Positions 8,268 through 18,097 of a stretch of DNA of 64,000 nt are shown here, one piece after another. The DNA comes from Pseudonocardia alaniniphila. Lineage in GTDB: Bacteria; Actinomycetota; Actinomycetes; Mycobacteriales; Pseudonocardiaceae. The DNA lies in NCBI RefSeq assembly GCF_022524485.1, contig NZ_JAKXMK010000004.1, positions 124,001 to 188,000 of the forward strand, written 5' to 3'. Positions within the stretch are counted from its first letter, which is position 1, and each line of letters starts with the position of its first letter. The notes below the pieces were generated by a model. It was not told the origin of the DNA and searched no databases. It saw only the letters and a program-made list of their open reading frames with translations. The position numbers and the translations under genes are program-made.

Positions 8268-9638
8268 GTGAAGATCCTCGTGAGTGGTGGTCGAATCTTG
8301 GCAGAAGGCAAACCGGAACTGCTCGACGGAGGAGACCTACTGATCGACGGGCCGTCCATCGAGACGCTCGCGCCGCGGGGTGAGATCGCGGTTGCTCACG
8401 TCGACAAGACTCTCGACGCCACCGGGTGCCTCGTCGTGCCCGGAATGATCAACACGCATCAGCACGACTGGTATCTCCTCGGCAAAGGCCTCGGCGATGG
8501 GATGGTTCTCGAGGACTGGGTGCAGGATTGCCTCTTTCCCCTCGAGTCCGAACTGAACAACGGCGATCTGCGCGTTGCCAGCCGACTGGCCTGCCTTGAC
8601 ATGATCCGGACCGGCACGACGACCTCGGTCAACCACCTCGTCTCCGAAACCGGCGACGAGGCCGACGACGCGATCTTGGAGCCGGTGCTGGAGACCGGCA
8701 TGCGTCAATACTTCGCCAAAGCGATCCGCCCGAATGACGTTGCTTCGGAGTATGAGCGGGCCCGAGCTGCCTACGAGCGGTGGAACGGCCGTGGCAACGG
8801 GCTCGTTCGGGTCGGTTTCGTCCTGGAAGCGACCTCTCACTGGATCGCCGCAGGGACGTCGACCGAAAAGATGATCCAGGGCGGCCACGCGCTGGCCCGT
8901 GAGTTCGACACCTTCGTCAGCTCACACATCGCGGGCGGGACCCTCTCCCGCGAGCGCGGCTACCTGCGCTGGGTTCTGCAAATGGGCCGTACCGATCTGG
9001 AATTTCTGCAGGGACTCGGAGTCCTCGATCACCGATGGATCCTCGCGCACACCATCCACCCCCAAGGCAAGGATCTCGACCTCATCGCGGAGTCCGGCAG
9101 CACCGTCTCTCATACTCCGAGCTCGGAGGCGAGCCGAGGTGGCGGCATCGCCCCGATCAAGCGGATGGTCGACAACGGGGTGAAGGTCGCGCTCGGTACC
9201 GATGGTCCGATGGTTGACCTCACCAACGACATGTTGGAACAGGTCAAGCTCACCCGGCTGCTGCAGAACCAGGTGCATGGTGACCCCTCGGCCCTGACGC
9301 CGGAACAAGTGGTGCACATGGGCACCGCCGCCGGAGCAGCCGCGCTCGGAGCCGGTGATCAGCTCGGTTGTATCGCGGAGGGGGCTCGTGCCGACATCGC
9401 GGTGTTCGACATTTCCGGCGTGCACACCGCCATCAATCACCGGCCGTTGTCGACCTTCGTTCACGCGGCCCGTGGCACTGACGCCAAACACGTCCTGGTC
9501 GACGGGCAGATTCTTCTGGAAAACGGAGAATTCACCAGGTTCAGTGCGGACGACGTGCGCGAACTGATCGCCGAAGCCGGAAGCCGCGGCCGGTCCCTCG
9601 CCGAACGGGCCGGCAAGCTCCTGGCCTCACCACGCTAG
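8268..9638 (+). CDS. Amidohydrolase of the ATZ/TRZ-chlorohydrolase/deaminase family
   Basis: 456 aa. GTG start at 8268 with GGGAGG five bases before it; the open frame extends far upstream but that part is not gene-like. N-terminal KILVSGGRIL strand, metal-binding HxH in MINTHQHDW, RTGTTTSVNHLV, a SSHIAGG segment, ILAHTIHP, then VALGTDGPMVDL containing the metal Asp, and a closing ADIAVFD beta-domain. The family hydrolyses or deaminates triazines, adenosine derivatives, guanine and related rings. The HxxE found in many deaminases reads HIAGG here and the SHxPxSN loop reads SHTPSSEAS, so the substrate is open. It is followed 11 bp later by a DUF1275 gene. Confidence 0.86.
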   Translation: MKILVSGGRILAEGKPELLDGGDLLIDGPSIETLAPRGEIAVAHVDKTLDATGCLVVPGMINTHQHDWYLLGKGLGDGMVLEDWVQDCLFPLESELNNGDLRVASRLACLDMIRTGTTTSVNHLVSETGDEADDAILEPVLETGMRQYFAKAIRPNDVASEYERARAAYERWNGRGNGLVRVGFVLEATSHWIAAGTSTEKMIQGGHALAREFDTFVSSHIAGGTLSRERGYLRWVLQMGRTDLEFLQGLGVLDHRWILAHTIHPQGKDLDLIAESGSTVSHTPSSEASRGGGIAPIKRMVDNGVKVALGTDGPMVDLTNDMLEQVKLTRLLQNQVHGDPSALTPEQVVHMGTAAGAAALGAGDQLGCIAEGARADIAVFDISGVHTAINHRPLSTFVHAARGTDAKHVLVDGQILLENGEFTRFSADDVRELIAEAGSRGRSLAERAGKLLASPR

Positions 9639-9649
9639 ACACCGCGCCG

Positions 9650-10330
9650 ATGGCCGACACCACTCCGTCTCGCCCCGGACTCGGTCCGGGTAATCCATTG
9701 ATCCCGGCCCTGGTCACGCTCACGGTAGCCACCGGAATGGTCGACGCGCTGAGCTACCTCGAACTGGACCGGGTGTTCGTGGCCAACATGACCGGAAACA
9801 TCGTGTTCATCGCGTTCGCTCTGGTCGACGCTGCGAACTTCTCGGTCGTCGCCTCGCTCGTCGCGCTGGCCGCGTTCATGGTCGGATCGATCATCGGCGG
9901 GCAGTTGGGCCATCGCCTCACCCAACGGACCAGGCTTTTCGTCGCGTTCACCGGCGTCGAGGTGGTGCTACTGCTCGTCGCAATACTGGTCACGCTCCTG
10001 CCGACGACCGACCCGACGGTCCATCGTTACGGGCTGATCGTGCTGCTCGCGACGGCCATGGGAGTGCAGAACGCCGGGGTTCGCAAGCTCGCGGTACCCA
10101 ATCTCACCACTACCGTGCTCACGATGGCCGTCACCGGCATCGCCGCTGACGGTCGGGTAGCCGGCGGCACGGACAGCAAGGTCGGGATTCGGGGGCTGTC
10201 CATTGCTGCCATGCTCGGCGGCGCCCTACTCGGGGCATTCCTGATCGAGCAACGGCTGGTCACACTCTGCGTAGGCGTCGCCACCGCTCTTGTCGCCCTA
10301 TCCTGCGCATTGGTGATCACACGCCGTTGA
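9650..10330 (+). CDS. DUF1275 (YoaK-family) integral membrane protein
   Basis: 226 aa with about six hydrophobic helices. The hallmark ATGMVDALSYLELDRVFVANMTGNIVF is the start of DUF1275 proteins, and MGVQNAGVRKLAVPNLTTTVLT is the second signature. Function is unknown for the family; some members are co-expressed with transport or stress genes. It sits 11 bp after the amidohydrolase stop, so it is probably in the same transcript and might move its substrate or product. Confidence 0.85.
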   Translation: MADTTPSRPGLGPGNPLIPALVTLTVATGMVDALSYLELDRVFVANMTGNIVFIAFALVDAANFSVVASLVALAAFMVGSIIGGQLGHRLTQRTRLFVAFTGVEVVLLLVAILVTLLPTTDPTVHRYGLIVLLATAMGVQNAGVRKLAVPNLTTTVLTMAVTGIAADGRVAGGTDSKVGIRGLSIAAMLGGALLGAFLIEQRLVTLCVGVATALVALSCALVITRR

Positions 10331-10683
10331 GCGGCAGGACGATCGCGTCAGGGCTACGCCACCCGGCCTGCTGCCGGTTCCCGCGTGGCGACGAGGTCGG
10401 GCGGGTCGTGGGTGTCGGCGTCGTAGTCGGTGGGGTGGTGGTGTCGGTGCCACCCAGCCCGTCTCCACCCCGGTCAGCGACACCGTCCTGGCTCTGCTGC
10501 GCGGCCTTTCGACGAATCGGCGAGCCGTGTGGTCCGATTCCGTCGTAATGCGCCGGAATGGCTGATGCGTTCACGGGCTCCCGAGTGCCGCATAGTACTG
10601 AATCTCACTTCGAAGAACTCGCACTTCTCTCGTTATGCTGAGAACGCGCGCAGGTGATTCACGATGAGATCGGAAGTAGAACC
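10331..10683. other. Intergenic stretch without a supported gene
   Basis: About 350 bp. It includes a G/T-rich run on the + strand near 10,400-10,450 that creates long spurious frames. The 3' part should contain the promoter of the gamma-glutamyltransferase gene. No RNA gene seen. Confidence 0.45.
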
Positions 10684-12261
10684 ATGACGCCTCGCACGGC
10701 CCCGACCGATACGTCACGCCGACGTGGATCGATCGCAAGCCCGCACCATCTCGCCACCGAGGCGGGGGAGGACGCCTTCCGCGCGGGGGGCAACGCCATC
10801 GACGCCGCCATTGCCGCGGCCGTGGTGCTGGACGTGGTCTATCCGAACCAGACGGCGCTGGGTGGCGACGCGGTGGCGCTCGTGCGCACTCCCGGCGGGG
10901 CGATCCACTGTGTGAACGCGACGGGCTGGGCGCCGGCGGCCCAGTCGGCGGAGCGGTTGCGGGCGGTTCACGGTGCGGCCATCCCGTTCCGCGGCATCGA
11001 CACGGTCACCGTGCCGGGGGCGGTTCGTGGCTGGGAGGCGCTCCGATCCTTCGGGGCCCGGCTGCCGTGGTCGGCACACTTCGATATCGCCGTCCACCTG
11101 GCGTCCGACGGTGCCCCGGTCGGCCGGTCGCTCGCCGCGGCCATCACCACGAGGCACGATGTCCTGTCACAGGATCCCGGCTGCCGCGATGTGTTCCTCC
11201 CCGGCGGATCGCCCTTGCGAGAGGGTGACGTCTTCCGTCAGCCCGCGCTCGCGCAGTCGCTGGTGGAACTGCAGGCCGAGGGCCCGGAAGCGCTCTACGG
11301 CGGGGGCGTGGGCCGGCGCCTGATCGACGGCCTCGCGCAACAGGGCTGCGTGATGACCGTCGATGATCTCGACGGCTTCCGACCCGAGCTGGTGGCACCC
11401 CTCGCGGCGCCCTTCCGCCAGTACGAGGTCATCACCAGCCCACCCAACACGCAGGGGTTCATGCTGTTGCGGGCGCTGAAACGGCTTCAGCAGATCGGCG
11501 ACCCGCAGGACGTCCTCGGCGAGCAGGCCGGCGCGCTCGCCGAGATCTTCGAGCACGCCAACGCGGTTCGTGATCTCCTGCTGGCCGACCCGAGATTCGC
11601 CACGGTGGATGCCGGTGCGCTGATCGATCGTGATCCGGCCGCGACTCATCGGCCGTCGGAGGGGGCGCGCGTCGGAGGCGACACCGTCGGCATCTCCACG
11701 ATCGACACGGATGGGTACGCGGTCTCGCTGCTGCAGAGCGTCTACGACGCGTTCGGGTCCGGGGTGCTGGAGTCGACGACCGGCATTCTCATGCAGAACC
11801 GGGGTCGGTCCTTCTCCCTGGATCCGCTCTCGCCCAACGTCGTGGCTCCCGGCAAGCGGCCGCGCCACACCCTCATGCCCGTCATGGTCACCGAGGGTGA
11901 GGACATCAGGTGGATCAGCTCCACCAAGGGTGGGCACGGGCACCCGCAGATCCACGCCCAGCTGCTCCTGCGTTCCATGGCGGGGGACTCGCCGGCCGCC
12001 GCGGTCGACGCGCCCCGATGGATCGTCGGGATGCAGGGCCCCGAGGACACGAACACGACGGTCTACGTGGAGAGCGACCTGCCCGCCCCAGCCACGAGCT
12101 CGTTGATCGATCGAGGATTCGTCCCGAAGGTGCTTCCCCAGCACGACGAGCGGCTCGGCCATGCCAACCTGATCAAGGTCGGTGACGACGGCCGTTTCGA
12201 CGCGGTGAGCGATCCCCGGTGCGACGGCTCGGGCGGAGAGGTCGAGCTGCCACCCCGATGA
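10684..12261 (+). CDS. Gamma-glutamyltransferase family protein (Ntn hydrolase)
   Basis: 525 aa from ATG 10684 (GGAAG nine bases upstream; the frame opens ten codons earlier). N-terminal ASPHHLATEAGEDAFRAGGNAIDAAIAAAVVLDVVYPNQTALGGD is the family signature of the large-subunit region. The Thr expected to become the autoprocessing nucleophile lies in GGDTVGISTIDTDGYAVSLLQS, and SPNVVAPGKRPRHTLMPVMV is the small-subunit signature. Enzymes of this family cleave gamma-glutamyl amides, or act as cephalosporin/glutaryl acylases or oxamate-type amidohydrolases. No signal peptide is visible, so it may be cytoplasmic. Convergent with the SNF2 helicase. Confidence 0.88.
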   Translation: MTPRTAPTDTSRRRGSIASPHHLATEAGEDAFRAGGNAIDAAIAAAVVLDVVYPNQTALGGDAVALVRTPGGAIHCVNATGWAPAAQSAERLRAVHGAAIPFRGIDTVTVPGAVRGWEALRSFGARLPWSAHFDIAVHLASDGAPVGRSLAAAITTRHDVLSQDPGCRDVFLPGGSPLREGDVFRQPALAQSLVELQAEGPEALYGGGVGRRLIDGLAQQGCVMTVDDLDGFRPELVAPLAAPFRQYEVITSPPNTQGFMLLRALKRLQQIGDPQDVLGEQAGALAEIFEHANAVRDLLLADPRFATVDAGALIDRDPAATHRPSEGARVGGDTVGISTIDTDGYAVSLLQSVYDAFGSGVLESTTGILMQNRGRSFSLDPLSPNVVAPGKRPRHTLMPVMVTEGEDIRWISSTKGGHGHPQIHAQLLLRSMAGDSPAAAVDAPRWIVGMQGPEDTNTTVYVESDLPAPATSSLIDRGFVPKVLPQHDERLGHANLIKVGDDGRFDAVSDPRCDGSGGEVELPPR

Positions 12262-12298
12262 TGTAGGCCCTGCTCACGGCCCTCTTTAAGCGGCACTC

Positions 12299-14428
12299 TC
12301 ACTCGGCAGGCGTCGGGACCGCCGACAGCGCCTCCGTCAGCAACGTGACCAGTGCCTCGTGCTGCACGTCGGCCGACGACCCGACCTCTTCCTCCGAGCC
12401 GTCGAGCGCCTGGGCGGCGAGGCCGGCCTTGCTGTCGATCAGCTCGGCGATCCGGGCGTCGATCGTCTGCGCGGCGATGATGCGCCACGCGGTGACGGGC
12501 TGCGCCTGGCCGATGCGGTGGCTGCGGTCGATGGCCTGGGTCTGTTCCGCGGAGGTCCAGGAGAGCTCGGCGAGCACGAGGTCGGAAGCGACCTGGAGGT
12601 TGATGCCCACGCCGGCTGCGGTCAGCGAGCAAACCGCGATGGCCACGTCGGGGTCGTGGACGAAGGCGTCGATGTTCTGCTGCCGCGACGCGGGCGTCTG
12701 GTCGCCGCGGATCGACGAGAAGCGGACGCCCTGCTCGGTGAACGTCTCCTCGGCGAGGTCCATCACGTCGACGTGCTTGGCGAAGAAGACCACCTTGCCC
12801 GCGCTCCGCGCGAGCTGGGCCGCGTAGTCGGCGGCGAGACCGGCTTTCGCCCGGCCGATGCGGCGCATCATGCTGAAGACGTTCTCGCCGGTCGTCGAGG
12901 TGGTCGCGTCCTTCTGCTCCCACCTGGCCACCTGGCGCACGAGGTCGTGGTCGATGCCCTGGACGACGGCACCGGACCGACGCCCGGCCAGTGCGTCCTC
13001 GTACCGCGCCACCATCCGGCGAGCGAGTTCGCGCTCGGCCGCTCGGATCGATCGACCCGCCGGCCCGTCCAGCTCGACGGGGAGGTCGGCGATGCGCCGC
13101 GCGGGGATGTCGGCGGCCACGTCGACCTTGCGGCGACGGACGATGCCGAGATCGACGACGGCCTGGCGGGCCGCGCCGTAGAACCCCGGGTCGGCCGGCG
13201 TCAGGCCGGTGTCGTCGAGTGCGTTCATCAGCGTGGCGCGCGGCTTCGTCTCGTCGATCCAGCCGAGGAACTGCCAGATCGCCCGGAAATCCTCGATGTC
13301 GTTGATCAGCGGGGTGCCGGTGAGGGCCATCAGCAGGGGTCGCGCGGTGAAGGACCGGATGCGGTCGGAGAGCGCCAGGACGTGCCGCGAGCGCTGGGAG
13401 GACTTGTTCTTGATGAAGTGGGCCTCGTCGACGACCATGCCGCGCAGGCCGAAGTCGCCGAGCCACCCGACGTGGCGGTCGAGCACCTCGTAGTTGACCA
13501 CGACGATGTCGGCAAATCCGTCGATCGAGTCACCGTTGCCGTGGATCACGGTGGCCGAGCGGTGGGGTGTCCACATCCCGGCCTCGCGCGCCCAGTTCGT
13601 CTTGACGACGTTCGGCACGACGACGAGCAACGGGTAGGCGTTCGAGGCCTCCGCGGCGAGCAGCGCCTGGGCGGTCTTGCCGAGCCCCGGCTCGTCGGCG
13701 AGCAGGAAGGTCCGGTGACCGGCCGCGGCCGCGGCGACCAGCCCAGCCTGGTGCGGCATCAGCTCCAGGCCGCGCGGCGTGTACCGCGAGGTCGGCGCGG
13801 GGAGGGCCATGGACGTCGCGGCTGTGCTGCCGGCCCGCTCGAACGAGCTGAGCAGCGGGCCGATCAGCTCCCACGCGGCCAGCCGGGTGGGACGAGGTGC
13901 GCTCGGCCGGGCGGCGGAGACGTCGGGGGCGAGGAAGGGGTTGGCCAGTTGCCGCGAGATGACCGACCGCGGCACCGCCCGGTGCTCGGTGACGGCGGGG
14001 GGCTCCACCGACGGGAGCTCGTCGGCGCCCGACTCGATGCCCGCGGTCCTCAGCAGGTCCCGCTTGAGCGACCGGGCCTCGTCGGAGACGACGGCGTCCT
14101 CGGCGAGAAGCATCAGGAGCCCGGAATCACGGACGGCGCTCTTCGCGAGGATCGTCGCGATGCCGTCGAGGCGCTTGAGCTGCTCGGCCCGGTGCGAGTC
14201 GCTGCCGTTCTCCGCCTGGACCCGGGCCCGCTCATCGCGCAGCAACAGCGCGACGGCCTGGAACTTCGTGCGCGTCGCCGGGGTGACCCGGCCACTCCGG
14301 AGGGCTGCTTCGATCTCCTGGACGGCGCGGGCGAGCACCGAGTTGATGTCGCCGCGGCCTCGGACGCGGCGACGGTCGCGCGGGGTTGTACGGCGAGCCC
14401 TGGTCTGGGGCCGGCCTCGTCGGACCAC
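12299..14428 (-). CDS. SNF2-family DEAD-like helicase / ATPase
   Basis: 709 aa from GTG 14428, preceded by AAGGAGG six bases upstream. An N-terminal helical region (about 1-220) precedes the two RecA-like lobes. Motif I LADEPGLGKT (about 244), motif II VVDEAHFIKN (about 333), motif III LMALTGTPL, and motif VI QAIDRSHRIGQAQPV (about 636) are all intact. Bacterial SNF2 ATPases translocate on double-stranded DNA and act in repair, transcription recycling or defence. It stands alone, with no methyltransferase or nuclease partner. A 3' fragment of a second, very similar gene lies at 36,639-36,704. Confidence 0.9.
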   Translation of the reverse strand: MVRRGRPQTRARRTTPRDRRRVRGRGDINSVLARAVQEIEAALRSGRVTPATRTKFQAVALLLRDERARVQAENGSDSHRAEQLKRLDGIATILAKSAVRDSGLLMLLAEDAVVSDEARSLKRDLLRTAGIESGADELPSVEPPAVTEHRAVPRSVISRQLANPFLAPDVSAARPSAPRPTRLAAWELIGPLLSSFERAGSTAATSMALPAPTSRYTPRGLELMPHQAGLVAAAAAGHRTFLLADEPGLGKTAQALLAAEASNAYPLLVVVPNVVKTNWAREAGMWTPHRSATVIHGNGDSIDGFADIVVVNYEVLDRHVGWLGDFGLRGMVVDEAHFIKNKSSQRSRHVLALSDRIRSFTARPLLMALTGTPLINDIEDFRAIWQFLGWIDETKPRATLMNALDDTGLTPADPGFYGAARQAVVDLGIVRRRKVDVAADIPARRIADLPVELDGPAGRSIRAAERELARRMVARYEDALAGRRSGAVVQGIDHDLVRQVARWEQKDATTSTTGENVFSMMRRIGRAKAGLAADYAAQLARSAGKVVFFAKHVDVMDLAEETFTEQGVRFSSIRGDQTPASRQQNIDAFVHDPDVAIAVCSLTAAGVGINLQVASDLVLAELSWTSAEQTQAIDRSHRIGQAQPVTAWRIIAAQTIDARIAELIDSKAGLAAQALDGSEEEVGSSADVQHEALVTLLTEALSAVPTPAE

Positions 14429-14805
14429 TAATTCCTCCTTCTGGTGCCCGGCACACGCGCGGTGGCGGTGCGCCCTGCACAGGCTGCGGTTCGGCGTTGC
14501 GTGGCAAGGGCCGAAGCGGCTCATCCGAGACGCGGCCCGGGCCCACGGATGTGCTGGAGATCGACGCCGCGGGACAGGTTAACGATCGGCAGCCGACGCC
14601 TGTTGCACCCACCGCGCAGAGGCGCAGGCCATACGGGTCGCCGCGCGAGCGGAGCTGGACGGTGCTCCGGCGCCGGACCCGCTCGCATGGCGGGGGTGAA
14701 CGGTGTGCGTGGCCGAGGGTACCGCACCGACGACCACCAAGATCGAAAGCGACGCGCCTGATCTTGTACGGGTGCCGGCGCTCGTGCAGCGGCCGCCGCG
14801 TCGGC
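14429..14805. other. Intergenic stretch without a supported gene
   Basis: About 375 bp between the helicase start and the permease stop, both on the minus strand. It should carry the helicase promoter and any permease terminator. No RNA gene or strong hairpin with a T tract is visible. Confidence 0.45.
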
Positions 14806-16431
14806 CTACCGGGTTGCCGTCTCCGCGGCGGCTTCGGTTGCCTCGATGAGGAGCTGTTCGGCCACCCGCTGCGGCGGCAGGGCGAGCCGTTCGCCGACGT
14901 GGAACACGGCGAGGGCGAACACGGCGACCACGCCCAGGTCGACCCACGGCGGGATGAGGCCGATGCCGCCGTACTGGCCCAGGTAGGAGATCATGCCCAG
15001 GCCGATGAACCAGGGCAGGATCCACAGCATCGAGCGCGCGTCCAGCGGCTGTCGGCGGTCGGTGTGGGGGCCGAAGGCGTGGTACAGCCCGAAGATCACC
15101 AGCCCTGCGGCCACGAGGATCAGCAACTTCTCCACTGTGGGCCAGGCCGTCCAGTAGATGATCTCGCTGGCGGCGACGAACGCCAGTGGCGCGATCACGG
15201 CGGCGCCTTTGAGCCGGTAGGGCCGCTCGCGGTCCGGGTCGCTACGGCGCAGTGCCATCAGGGTGACCGGGGCGAAGCCGTACATCAACACCACAGCGGA
15301 GGTGACCAGGCCGACGAAGCCCTGCCAACTGGGGAAGGGCAGGAAGCAGATGATGCCCACCACGAATGAGATCAGCAGCGACACCCACGGCACCCCACGT
15401 TTGCTGATCCGGGCCACCGAGCGGGGCACCTGCCCGGAGTAGCCCATCGCGTAGGACAGCCGGGCCGAGGTACCGACGTAGACAAGTCCGGCGCCGGACG
15501 GGGAGAGGAACGCATCGGTGTAGAGGATCACCGTGAGCCAGCCCAGACCCAGCGTGGTGGCGATCGTGGCGTACGGGCCGAAGTCGCCCTTGCCCACCGG
15601 TGCCGCCCAGCCGCCGAGGAGGTTCGCCGGGTTCAACGAACCGATGAACGCGATCTCCAGCCCGAGGTAGATCACCGTGCCGATCAACACCGCGCCGATC
15701 ACCGCCCGTGGCAGGTCCCGCTGGGGATTGCGCGACTCACCGCCCAACTGCACGGCCTGCTCGAAGCCCGTCAACGCGAAGATCACCCCCAACGGCAGCG
15801 CCGCGAACACGCCGTGCGCGCCGAACGGTGCGAACCCGCCTGCGGTGAAGTTGCTAGGGTGGAACGACACCACCAGAAGCACGATCACCGTCGCCACCGG
15901 CACCGCGATCTTCCACAGCATGACGACCCGGTTGGACTCGGCCAACCACCGCACACCCAGGACGTTCACCACCGTGAACACCGCCATCAACACCACCGCG
16001 ATCACCAGGCCTTGTCCGGTCAACTCTCCCGAGGCGTTCACCAACCCGGGCCAGAGATGGCCGAGATACGACAGCGCCGCTTCCACCTCGATCGGCGACG
16101 TTGTGGCCGTCGCCAACCAGCCCACCCACCCGGCGGTGAATCCGGCCAGTGCCCCGAACGCGATCCGCGGATAGCGCGCCGTGCCCCCCGTGAACGGATA
16201 TGTCGCCGCCAGTTCGGCATGCACCAAGGCGAGCAGCACCATGACCGCGCCCGCCAACACCCACGACAACACCGACGCCCCGCCGGCTGCGCTCGACGCG
16301 GTCAACTCCCCCAACAACCACCCCGATCCGATAATCGAGCCCAATGAAACAAGCATCAACGCGAGCGGGCCAACCGCGCGTCGCAAACTGGACGCAGGCG
16401 CGCTCACGCGTCCGGCAGAGATGTCGGTCAC
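14806..16431 (-). CDS. APC-superfamily amino-acid permease
   Basis: 541 aa from the GTG at 16431, which has GGAGGG seven bases upstream; ATG 16446 is an alternative. About twelve membrane helices. The APC signature is in TM1: LALMLVSLGSIIGSGWLLGE (the GxIGxG substrate/ion loop). TM3 has LVHAELAATYPFTGGTARYP. It probably imports an amino acid or amine with protons. It lies downstream of an aminotransferase and alanine dehydrogenase on the same strand, so the three may form one catabolic unit; a 230-bp gap leaves room for a separate promoter. Confidence 0.88.
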   Translation of the reverse strand: MTDISAGRVSAPASSLRRAVGPLALMLVSLGSIIGSGWLLGELTASSAAGGASVLSWVLAGAVMVLLALVHAELAATYPFTGGTARYPRIAFGALAGFTAGWVGWLATATTSPIEVEAALSYLGHLWPGLVNASGELTGQGLVIAVVLMAVFTVVNVLGVRWLAESNRVVMLWKIAVPVATVIVLLVVSFHPSNFTAGGFAPFGAHGVFAALPLGVIFALTGFEQAVQLGGESRNPQRDLPRAVIGAVLIGTVIYLGLEIAFIGSLNPANLLGGWAAPVGKGDFGPYATIATTLGLGWLTVILYTDAFLSPSGAGLVYVGTSARLSYAMGYSGQVPRSVARISKRGVPWVSLLISFVVGIICFLPFPSWQGFVGLVTSAVVLMYGFAPVTLMALRRSDPDRERPYRLKGAAVIAPLAFVAASEIIYWTAWPTVEKLLILVAAGLVIFGLYHAFGPHTDRRQPLDARSMLWILPWFIGLGMISYLGQYGGIGLIPPWVDLGVVAVFALAVFHVGERLALPPQRVAEQLLIEATEAAAETATR

Positions 16432-16660
16432 GGTGAAACCCTCCATTTGTGTGACGATGGCCGAGCCCAATTCGTCACGGCTGGTCGTGTCTTGATCGGA
16501 ATCACCAGGCTCGGGTTCTCCACGCAGTGCGGACCACCGCGGACATCCGATGCTCGCGACGATGCAGCCCATGCCTACGACGGGTCTGCTCCACAACTGC
16601 CGGCGGTTGGACGCCGTGGCGATCCCGCGAGCTTCAGCGGTCGAAGGTCGGGTCTGCTCG

Positions 16661-18052
16661 TCAGACGATCTCTGCGGCGTCGATGAACGTCTGCCGGAGT
16701 ATCTGTTCGATCTCGTCGAACTCGGGCTGACCGCAGATCAGCGGTGGCGCGACCTGGACGACGACGTCTCCTCGGTCATCGGCCCGGCAGTACAGGCCGT
16801 TGTCCAGCAGGGCTGTCGGGAGGAAGCCACGTACCAGACGCTCCCGTTCGTCGGCGTCGAACGTCTCGCGCGTCGCCTTGTCCTTGACGAGCTCGACCGC
16901 CCAGAAGTACCCGTCGCCCCGGACGTCGCCGACGATCGGGAGGTCGAGCAGCTTCCTCATGGTGTCGCCGAAGGCCTGCTCGTGCTGTAGGACCCGCTCG
17001 TTGAGCCGCTCGCGTTGCATCAGATCCAGGTTCGCGAGGGCGACCGCCGCCGACACGGGGTGGCCGCCGAAGGTGGAGCCGTGCAGGAAGCTCACCGACG
17101 GCCTCAAGAACGGCTCCATGACCCGCTCACTCGCGATCATCGCCCCGATCGGGCTGTAGCCGGACGTCATCCCCTTCGCACAGGTGATGATGTCGGGCAG
17201 GTATCCGAACTTCTCGCAGGCGAAGGTCGTGCCGTGCCGTCCGAAGCTGCAGATGACCTCGTCGGACACCAGAAGCACGTCGTGCCGGTCGCAGATCTCG
17301 CGGACCCGGGCGAAGTAGCCGGGCGGCGGCGTGAAGCAGCCACCGGAGTTCTGCACCGGCTCGACGAACACCGCGGCGACGGCCTCCGGGCCTTCGAACA
17401 GGATCGCCTCCTCGATGCGGTCCGCGGCCCAGCGCCCGAACGCCTCCGGGTCGCCGTCGAACTGCGGGTTGCGATAGGCGTTGGTGTTGGGTGCGCGGAA
17501 TGCGCCCGGCGTCAGCGGCTCGAAATCCTGCTTCATCTTCGGGATCCCGGTGATCGCCAGCGCCCCCTGCGGCGCGCCGTGATAGGCCGTGGCCCGGCTG
17601 ATGACCTTGTGCTTCGCCGGCTTGCCGATCAACGTGAAATACTGCTTGGCGGCCTTCCACGCCGATTCGACCGCCTCACCGCCGCCGGTGGTGAAGAACA
17701 CCCGGTTCAGGTCGGCCGGGGCCAGCGTCGCCAGCCGTTCGGCCAGCTCCGCCGCCGGTGGCGTCGCGAAGCCCCACACCGGGAAGAAGGCGAGGGTCTC
17801 GGCCTGGCTGCTCGCGACCCGGGCGAGCTCGCGACGGCCGTGGCCGGCCTGGACGACGAACAGGCCGGAGATGCCGTCGAGGATGCGCCGGCCGTTCTCG
17901 TCGTAGATGTTCACGCCGTTGCCGCGGGTGATCACCGGAACCGGCTGTGCGGGGTGCTTGCCCATGTGCGTGAAGTGCATCCACAGATGTCGCGCCGCGA
18001 TCTCCGACATCCATGTCGCGGTGCCGGCGGGCGACGGCTCCGTCATGGTCAT
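16661..18052 (-). CDS. PLP-dependent class III aminotransferase
   Basis: 463 aa from the ATG at 18052, which has GGAGG five bases upstream; an earlier in-frame ATG at 18064 lacks a site. Fold-type I class III marks: ENGRRILDGISGLFVVQAGHG, FFTTGGGEAVESAWKAAKQY, ATAYHGAPQGALA, LLVSDEVICSFGRHG (PLP Asp) and ITCAKGMTSGYSPIGAMI (PLP Lys). It would move the amino group of a beta-alanine, omega-amino acid, amine or taurine-like donor to pyruvate or a keto acid. It is 45 bp from the upstream alanine dehydrogenase gene, so the alanine formed with pyruvate as acceptor could be recycled by that enzyme. Confidence 0.92.
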   Translation of the reverse strand: MTMTEPSPAGTATWMSEIAARHLWMHFTHMGKHPAQPVPVITRGNGVNIYDENGRRILDGISGLFVVQAGHGRRELARVASSQAETLAFFPVWGFATPPAAELAERLATLAPADLNRVFFTTGGGEAVESAWKAAKQYFTLIGKPAKHKVISRATAYHGAPQGALAITGIPKMKQDFEPLTPGAFRAPNTNAYRNPQFDGDPEAFGRWAADRIEEAILFEGPEAVAAVFVEPVQNSGGCFTPPPGYFARVREICDRHDVLLVSDEVICSFGRHGTTFACEKFGYLPDIITCAKGMTSGYSPIGAMIASERVMEPFLRPSVSFLHGSTFGGHPVSAAVALANLDLMQRERLNERVLQHEQAFGDTMRKLLDLPIVGDVRGDGYFWAVELVKDKATRETFDADERERLVRGFLPTALLDNGLYCRADDRGDVVVQVAPPLICGQPEFDEIEQILRQTFIDAAEIV

Positions 18053-18097
18053 TTTCACCTCCATGTGAGGGTCGATTGCGTCCGCTTTCCTGGCTTG

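Noticed and set aside
12359..14431. 690-codon open frame on the + strand
   Set aside because: Antisense shadow of the SNF2 helicase; helicase motifs are only on the minus strand, and this frame is Arg/Gly/Asp-rich without domains.
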